This document shows, in pieces, positions 58,267 through 64,000 of a DNA stretch of 64,000 bases. Source of the stretch: Solen grandis (taxonomy: Eukaryota > Mollusca > Bivalvia > Adapedonta > Solenidae). The notes below the pieces were generated by a model that did not search any database, was not told where the DNA came from, and saw nothing but the letters and a program-made list of their open reading frames with translations. Position 1 is the first letter of the stretch. Each line of letters starts with the position of its first letter. Location: NCBI GenBank assembly GCA_021229015.1, contig CM037778.1:81883842-81947841 (forward strand). The letters run 5' to 3'. The position numbers and the translations under genes are program-made.

Positions 58267-58726
58267 GGTCAGAGACTACTAAATAGTTTTCCATAGACCT
58301 ACATTATAAGGTCTATGCTTATAGCTACTTCCCTAAATCTCATTGGGCATTAAGCTACCCCTGATTTGAAAGTTCCATCCAAATGCTTTCTAAAACTCAC
58401 CAACAAAGTAAAGGTTGACCGCCGAAATCTTGAGCTACAGACTGCCAAACATGGTGACCCCCATATTGGGACTAAATTTCCCATCAAATGTCAAAAATAG
58501 TACATTCTCAATTTGTACTCACAAAAATTACACAATGTCAGATAAGCAGATTATTTATGTGTTTTAGTGTTAAGAATATTCTAATTTTGAAAATTAAACA
58601 ATACTCACATTTTTATTTTTTTAATAACCAATCAGTAAATCCCATTATGTAAACATTAGCCACGGATTCCCTGTACTTTTTTGCTTGACCAACGGGAAGC
58701 CCCGACCTATTTAGTAGTCTCTGACC
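58267..58726. mobile_element. MITE copy 1, GGTCAGAGACTACTAAATAG ends
   Basis: The terminal inverted repeats GGTCAGAGACTACTAAATAG and its inverse are near-identical at both edges. The 460-bp body closely matches 60356-60809 over its whole length. The flanks here (TTT/TAA) no longer show a clean target duplication. Confidence 0.85.
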
Positions 58727-59249
58727 TAAAGACAGACTTAAAGACTTTTTTTCCCCTTTAACCCAAATATATTTCAAACAAAACATGTTTTCGAACAACG
58801 CCATGAAGAGATTTTCTATTTTTGGCTTTGATGTTTTTTTTTTTACAGAATTTTAAAGTTTGACTCAGTGCGCCCTTTTCATGGTCATTTTATACATGAA
58901 ATAGCAGATATATGTTAAGTCAGACAAATGTTAATAATTCCTTTATTTTGTCCTCTGCCTTTATTAAAAAAACACATAGAGAACATGCAAACTGTTAACT
59001 CAAACCTGAAAATAAAAATATGCAGCCAGCTAGAAAATGTAGCCTTAAAAACACAGATCCCCCCGCTCCACCCCAACAAAATTTTCTAAAAATGCATGTA
59101 AAACACAAATTTTTAATAAATTTTACCACCATTTTTTATTATTTTTGATTTTAACTGTAAATACTATCTGTGCTTCACATATACACAGCAATTGAAGCCT
59201 TGTAAGATTTTGTACACCAACACTCAGAGCTAAATTACTGATAAAAACA
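58727..59249. other. Spacer between MITE and candidate gene
   Basis: AT-rich, no recognised feature. Confidence 0.4.
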
Positions 59250-59709
59250 ATGGGTATGGCTGAGAGACAGAAATTGACCCCCAGGTCAGATAGGAGGGTG
59301 GTGAGGCTGGAAAAAGCAGTAAATCAAAGAAATACAGACCCTGTCTCCTCCAGAGCATTGTGTTACCCACAACACAGGTAAATTTGTACTGTAAAGAGGT
59401 GTTTTTATATGAAAAAATGAAAGGATCTAGAAAGCATTGTGCTGGATATTACAAAAAGGGACACAACTTTTTCCCAATTAAGGTGTGTAATAAACCCCTG
59501 TCTGAGAAGGGGCCAATGTTTGTGTGCAGTACTGCAGACCAACACCAGAGGAGGCAGACCTGGTAGGCCAAGATCCGGTTCAACCACTGGCACTGCAGCA
59601 GGAAGCCGAATCGGTCAACACCGGCTCATTCAACAAAGTTCTGAGAAGCCGCAAGCCGACAGGGACAGAAGTCTTTGAGAAAAAGCCTAATGAGAAGCAG
59701 ACTAAGTAA
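59250..59709 (+). CDS. Possible two-exon gene of unknown function
   Basis: A first open segment from ATG 59250 to a donor CACAG|GTAAAT (59377) encodes a basic 42-residue start (MAERQKLTPRSDRRVVRLEK region). A second from an acceptor at about 59537 runs to TAA 59707-59709 and encodes PTPEEADLVGQDPVQPLALQ and a K/R-rich end. With the acceptor at 59536-59537 the phases agree, giving a 160-base intron and a protein of about 99 residues. No domain is recognisable. It could also be a fragment of a retroelement; the neighbouring MITEs and gag-like ORF make that plausible. Confidence 0.35.
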
Positions 59710-60355
59710 ACTAGTTTTCATTACTTGCCTTGCATCAGAAATAAGTCAAAAATAGATATGGCAATCTATTTTATCACATAATCTGTTACAAAAGTAAGTT
59801 TTTTTTTTATCTTTCCAAATTAATCCAGCAAAAGATTTTTTGACTGTTTTTCAAGCTTTTAATGCAGATTTATGCCAAATATCATGATATCAGCAGCTTA
59901 AGTTTTATTTTACTGCATTTAAGCTGCCCAGCTAGTGCCCAGTCTGTTTAAAGTAACATATCTGCCTATGTTACAGCTCAAGGGAGACAACTGCTCCAGC
60001 CCTGTATATTCTGTCATACAGCATTGTGCTCATATCACATCGGATCACACAGTGTATACAGTTAAATAACTTAAATATATATGCACCTTCCCGGCTGGTG
60101 TCTCCATACTTTCTTTAAGCTATACCAATTCCCTGTTCTAGCTGCCTGTCCATACCAGACAGTAATCTGGGTCATGATTTACCTTTTTGGGTGTTCATCA
60201 AGAGATTTTTGCACTTTTTCCAAAAATTTAATGTTGGTAGTGTCCATTTCTGAAAGGCAGACAACAAAAATGTAAAAAACCTACCAATGTCTTGAAAGGC
60301 TGTTTGAATTTGGTGCCAAAATCCTTGTTACTCTCCATTTCTGCTTGTCTGTTAA
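59710..60355. other. Intergenic, no gene
   Basis: No coding signal beyond short chance frames. Confidence 0.5.
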
Positions 60356-60809
60356 GGTCAGAGACTACTAAATAGTTCTCCATAGACCTACATTATAATG
60401 TCTATGCTTATAGCTACTTACCTAAATCTCACTGTGCATTAAGCTACCCCTGAATTGAAAGTTCCATCCAAGTGCTTTATAAAAATCACCAACAAAGTAA
60501 AGGTTGACCACCGAAATCTTGAGCTACAGACTGCCAAACATGGTGACCTCCATATTGGAACTAAATTTCCCACCAAATGTCAAAAAATAGCACATTCTCA
60601 ATTTGTACTCACAAAAATCACACAATGTCAGATAAGCAGATTATTTATATGTTTTAGTGTTAAGAATATTCTAATTTTGAAAATTAAACAATACTCACAT
60701 TTTTATTTCATTAATAACCAATCAGAAAATCCCATTATGTAAACATTAGCCACGGATACTTCTTTGCTTGACCAATGGAAGGCCCCGACCTATTAAGTAG
60801 TCTCTGACC
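60356..60809. mobile_element. MITE copy 2, TAA target duplication
   Basis: Ends as in copy 1, here flanked by TAA on both sides (60353-60355, 60810-60812). A 3-bp TAA/TTA target fits PIF/Harbinger. High identity to copy 1 implies activity in the not-distant past. Confidence 0.85.
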
Positions 60810-60863
60810 TAAGCTGTTAAGAGTGCGGAAATACTTTATCCGATAGGCGCTCAATTTGCGGTC

Positions 60864-61740
60864 ATGCCTCGTTCGAGGACGAAAAAAGGGAGAAGGTCTG
60901 GTGCTGAACCGTACAGTCGGAAAGTTGCCTCAGAAGATAAGGTTCCCAGACCAACCTAAATGGTGGGTTTGGGCGATCGGGAGGTACCGGAGGTGGTGCA
61001 GCTTTGCACAGAGAATAATCAAGATGTGTGGTAAATCCTTTCCAACGGTTATTTGGTTCGAACACAGTTTCCGCACAAAACAAGGATTTCTCGTTGCCAG
61101 CTGAGGCTTTTAAATGTGCAGATGACACGCTGACATTGCATGTTCCGAATGAGCTGTGGCAAAAAATTTGGTGTGGTACTTATGTTAATTTGGCTTGCTT
61201 TTAAAAGATCTGCTGAAACTGCAACTGCATCGAATTTATATGTAAATGAACAGGGTCAAATTGAATTACGAGCTAAACAAATCAAGTTTGTGCAGAATAA
61301 AAAGGAAATGGACAGATGCATTTTTGATCTTTTCGGCTATTTCAATTAAATATACATGTATCCTGAAAAAGCATGTGATCTCTTGCAATATATCGCTTTA
61401 AACAGGGAGGCTGAAAGTCGATCTGGGGGTCTTTAGCATGTCGCATTTACGACGAAAACTTTCGCATGCGTCAAGCCGTGCAGCCTCAGTCATGGTCAAG
61501 CATTAACTCTGACCTGTGGCTGAGGACTATGACTTTGCAACCACATTCGCAACAGTCAGGGCATGCCGCTTCAACCTTTACCCTTGTCCCTAACAGAAAG
61601 TCGCACAATGCTGTTTCACCTGTCTCTGCTTCTTATACGAGATACCATCACGTATGCTTAGCTTGCAGGGGTCCCCATTCCCAACAAAAGTGTCCTAGGT
61701 CACTTGGCACAACCAGCCCTTTCATGGGGGAGTCAATTCA
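60864..61740 (+). pseudogene. Broken gag-like ORF of a retroelement
   Basis: A basic N-terminus from ATG 60864 (MPRSRTKKGRRSGAEPYSRK) is followed, through several frameshifts, by DDTLTLHVPNELWQKIW (near 61117-61167), KWTDAFLIFSAIS (near 61310-61350), a frame from 61466 with QPQSWSSINSDLWLRTM, and CLACRGPHSQQKC (61655-61693), a C-x2-C-x3-H-x4-C knuckle, one residue shorter than the classic retroviral-type spacing. From memory this resembles the gag-like ORF of DIRS-type or related invertebrate retroelements. No RT or recombinase follows, because another repeat begins at 61907. Confidence 0.55.
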
Positions 61741-61906
61741 AACGGAGTATACCAAAGACAATCAAAACCATACCAAAGTTATTTTTTACTTGTCATCAAA
61801 AAGGTTAGAGTTGAAGCTACTGTATTTCAAAGACGGAGTGCGTCTGTCAGAAGTGGGTTATGATTTGTTTCTATTGAACATCAAGGACGGTTTAGAGAAG
61901 GTTTTT

Positions 61907-63229
61907 AGCTCACCTGAGCACAAAGTGCTCAAGATGAGCTTTTGTGATCGCCCTTCGTCCGGCGTCCGTCGTCGTGTGTCGTGCGTCGTCCACAATTTGC
62001 TTTAAACGACATCTCCTCTGAAACCGCTGGACAGAATTTAATGAAACTTGGCAGGAATGTTCCTTGGGTGAGGCTCTACAAAGGTTGCTAAAATAAAGTT
62101 GATCCATGAAAAACTCTGGTTGCCATGGCTACAAAAAGAAAAATAATTTGAAAAATTTAAAAATCATCTCCTTCAAAACTACTGGCCAGATTTCAAAATA
62201 ATTTGGTACAGATGTTCCTTGGGTCAACCTCTACCAAAGTTGCTAAAATTATTCCGATCCGTAAAAAAAACATGGCCGCCAGGGGCGGGGCTTATTTGCC
62301 TTATATGTATATAGAGAAACCTTTAAACAACATCTCCTCTGAAACCACGGGACAGAATTTGATTAAACTTGGCAGGGATGATCCTTGGGTCAACCTTCAC
62401 AAAAGTTGCTAAAATAAACATGATCCATGTAGAACTCTGGTTGCCATGGCAACAAAACGAAAAAAAATATGAAAACTTTAAAAATCATCTTCTTCAAAAC
62501 TACTGGCCAGATTTTAAAATAAATTGGTACAGATGTTCCTTGGGTCAACCTCTACCAAAGTTGCTAAAATTATTCCGATCCGTAAAAAAACATGGCCGCC
62601 AGGGGCGGGGCTTATTTGCCTTATATGTATATAGAGAAACCTTTAAACAACATCTCCTCTGAAACCACTGGACAGAATTTGATTAAACTTGGCAGGGATG
62701 ATCCTTGGGTCAACCTTCACAAAAGTTGCTAAAATAAACTTGATCCATGTAGAACTCTGGTTGCCATGGCAACAAAAAGAAAAAAAAATGAAAACTTTAA
62801 AAATCTTCTTCATCAAAACTACTGGCCAAATTTTAAAATAAATTGATACAGATGTTCCTTGGGTCAACCTCTACCAAAGTTGCTAAAATTATTCCGATCC
62901 GTAAAAAACATGGCCCCCAGGGGCGGGGCTTATTTGCCTTATATGTATATAGGGAAAACTTTAATCAACAGTTCCTCTGAAACCACTGGACAGAATTTGA
63001 TTAAACTTGGCAGGAATGATCCTTGGGTCAACCTTCACAAAAGTTCCTAAAATATACTTGATCCATATAGAACTCTTGTTGCCATGGCAACAAAAAAAAA
63101 TGAAAACTTTAAAAATCATCTTCTTCAAAACTACTGGCCAGATTTTAAAATAAATTGGTACAGATGTTCCTTGGGTCAACCTATTTATGTCAGGTGAGCG
63201 ATTTAGGGCCATCATGGGCCTCTTGTTTC
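61907..63229. repeat. Dispersed repeat with four ~315-bp tandem units
   Basis: It is bounded by AGCTCACCTGAGCACAAAG and, at the other side, CAGGTGAGCGATTTAGGGCC then GGGCCTCTTGTTTC. Within, CTTCAAAACTACTGGCCAGA marks starts near 62171, 62492, 62811 and 63123. Each unit also has CCTTGGGTCAACCT twice and TGGTTGCCATGGCAAC. The final GGCCTCTTGTTT links it to the AACAAGAGGGCC family. Open frames of 60-97 codons in it repeat with the unit and are not genes. Confidence 0.85.
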
Positions 63230-64000
63230 ATGATTGTCGCTGTGTCGGAATTTTGGGGCGAACTTAGTTCGTGTGGCGGAAAATTTGGGGAATTGTTTGA
63301 AATGATAAGGGTAAAGAATTTTTTTTCACCAACAATATGTATCAGCTATTGTTGGGGGGGGGGGGGGGTTGCACCAACCATTACCATAGGCATCTGCAGT
63401 AGGCTTGGGGTGAGTAAAATAGTTTTTAATAGGCATCGGCCATTAGAGGTTGGTGAGGAGGAACACGTAGGAATGGGACCTACGCGGGAAAGTGGGGAGT
63501 CACAGTCAGTTCCTCTTTGGCATTGAACAAACTTATTTGGAACGTAAGGCATTCCCTGGGGTTTCCCGCTGCATCAGGGGCCATTACTGCCACACATAAA
63601 TGTTGTTGTTGTACTATTCTTGTGTCGTTGTTTTTTGTTGCTGCCTAATGTTTTTGTGGAGCTTAAAAGCTTTTGGTTTACTCTAATTATTAAACAGTTA
63701 AGCTTTTATTTTGTTGGGTTTTCAATTTTAGCCGTTGTGTAATAATTTGTGATATCAATCTACTTTATAAAATGGATTAATATTTAATTGAGATAAACTT
63801 TCCATTATTACTAAATTACAGATATTTGACTTTTTCTGCATTATCTTATGATTAAGATTTTTTTCATGTACTTGGTTTTTTTATAAAAGTTTTAATTATA
63901 TAATTGTTGATAACTCTTGTTAATAAATCGAGTTACCTACCTTAAATTTAACTCAGTCTTGTTTTATACTTTTATACCTCAGTCTAGAGTTCGCCTTAGT
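63230..64000. other. Intergenic, no gene
   Basis: It includes a run of about 15 G at 63354-63368 and AT-rich DNA to the end. The 123-codon plus-strand frame 63155-63526 begins in the tandem repeat and crosses the G-run; I do not regard it as a gene. Confidence 0.5.

Noticed and set aside
62203..63215. Repeated 60-97-codon ORFs
   Set aside because: They recur with the 315-bp tandem unit on both strands and have no independent conservation signal.
63155..63526. 123-codon ORF
   Set aside because: It starts in a repeat unit and crosses a poly-G tract of uncertain length.

Overview
The window reads as animal nuclear DNA, most likely from a bivalve mollusc. It is AT-rich, very gene-poor and saturated with decayed transposable elements. 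Several dispersed repeats, such as those ending in ACAAGAGCTGTC or ACAAGAGGGCC and the GTTAAACCCAAC SINE tails, are ones I associate from memory with clam-type genomes. No search was run, so the taxon is inference. Two 100-base N gaps (5279-5378, 24448-24547) show a scaffolded draft. Stretches near them carry inflated homopolymers that look like poor consensus.

Layout. 1-8.2 kb: AT-rich repeats, a TIR element with CTCGGCC ends, then a composite repeat made of about 192-bp and 810-845-bp duplications. 8.2-11.1 kb: the 3' half of a broken Ty3/gypsy retrotransposon (integrase, a GPY/F module, an unusual C2H2 zinc-finger tail, one 732-bp LTR). 12-17 kb: microsatellite, about 175-bp and 165-bp tandem repeats and a 1.45-kb array of 30-bp units. 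17.9-24.4 kb: a dispersed repeat split by a 5.9-kb TIR element flanked by TA, which itself holds a 900-bp pogo-like element. 26-31 kb: two TTAA-flanked MITEs, a possible terminal exon and several long inverted repeats. 32-42 kb: tRNA-like SINE pieces, a 59-bp composite minisatellite, a possible divergent pair of small ORFs and two foldback elements, one carrying a P-loop-like reading frame. 45-48.5 kb: a nearly complete minus-strand LINE. 51.9-57.3 kb: a mariner element with both ends intact and three decayed LINE remnants. 58-64 kb: a repeated PIF/Harbinger-like MITE, a possible two-exon gene, a broken gag-like ORF and a 315-bp tandem repeat.

Host genes. The best candidate is a plus-strand exon at 42691-43009 encoding the start of a type II membrane protein. 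Its splice phase matches a short exon-like segment at 51203-51276, which would place the LINE inside the intron. The other coding candidates (26870-27031, 36492-36758, 36812-36988, 59250-59709) are weaker. There is no operon-like organisation. Nearly everything recognisable is mobile or formerly mobile, and the value of the window lies in its nested insertion history.
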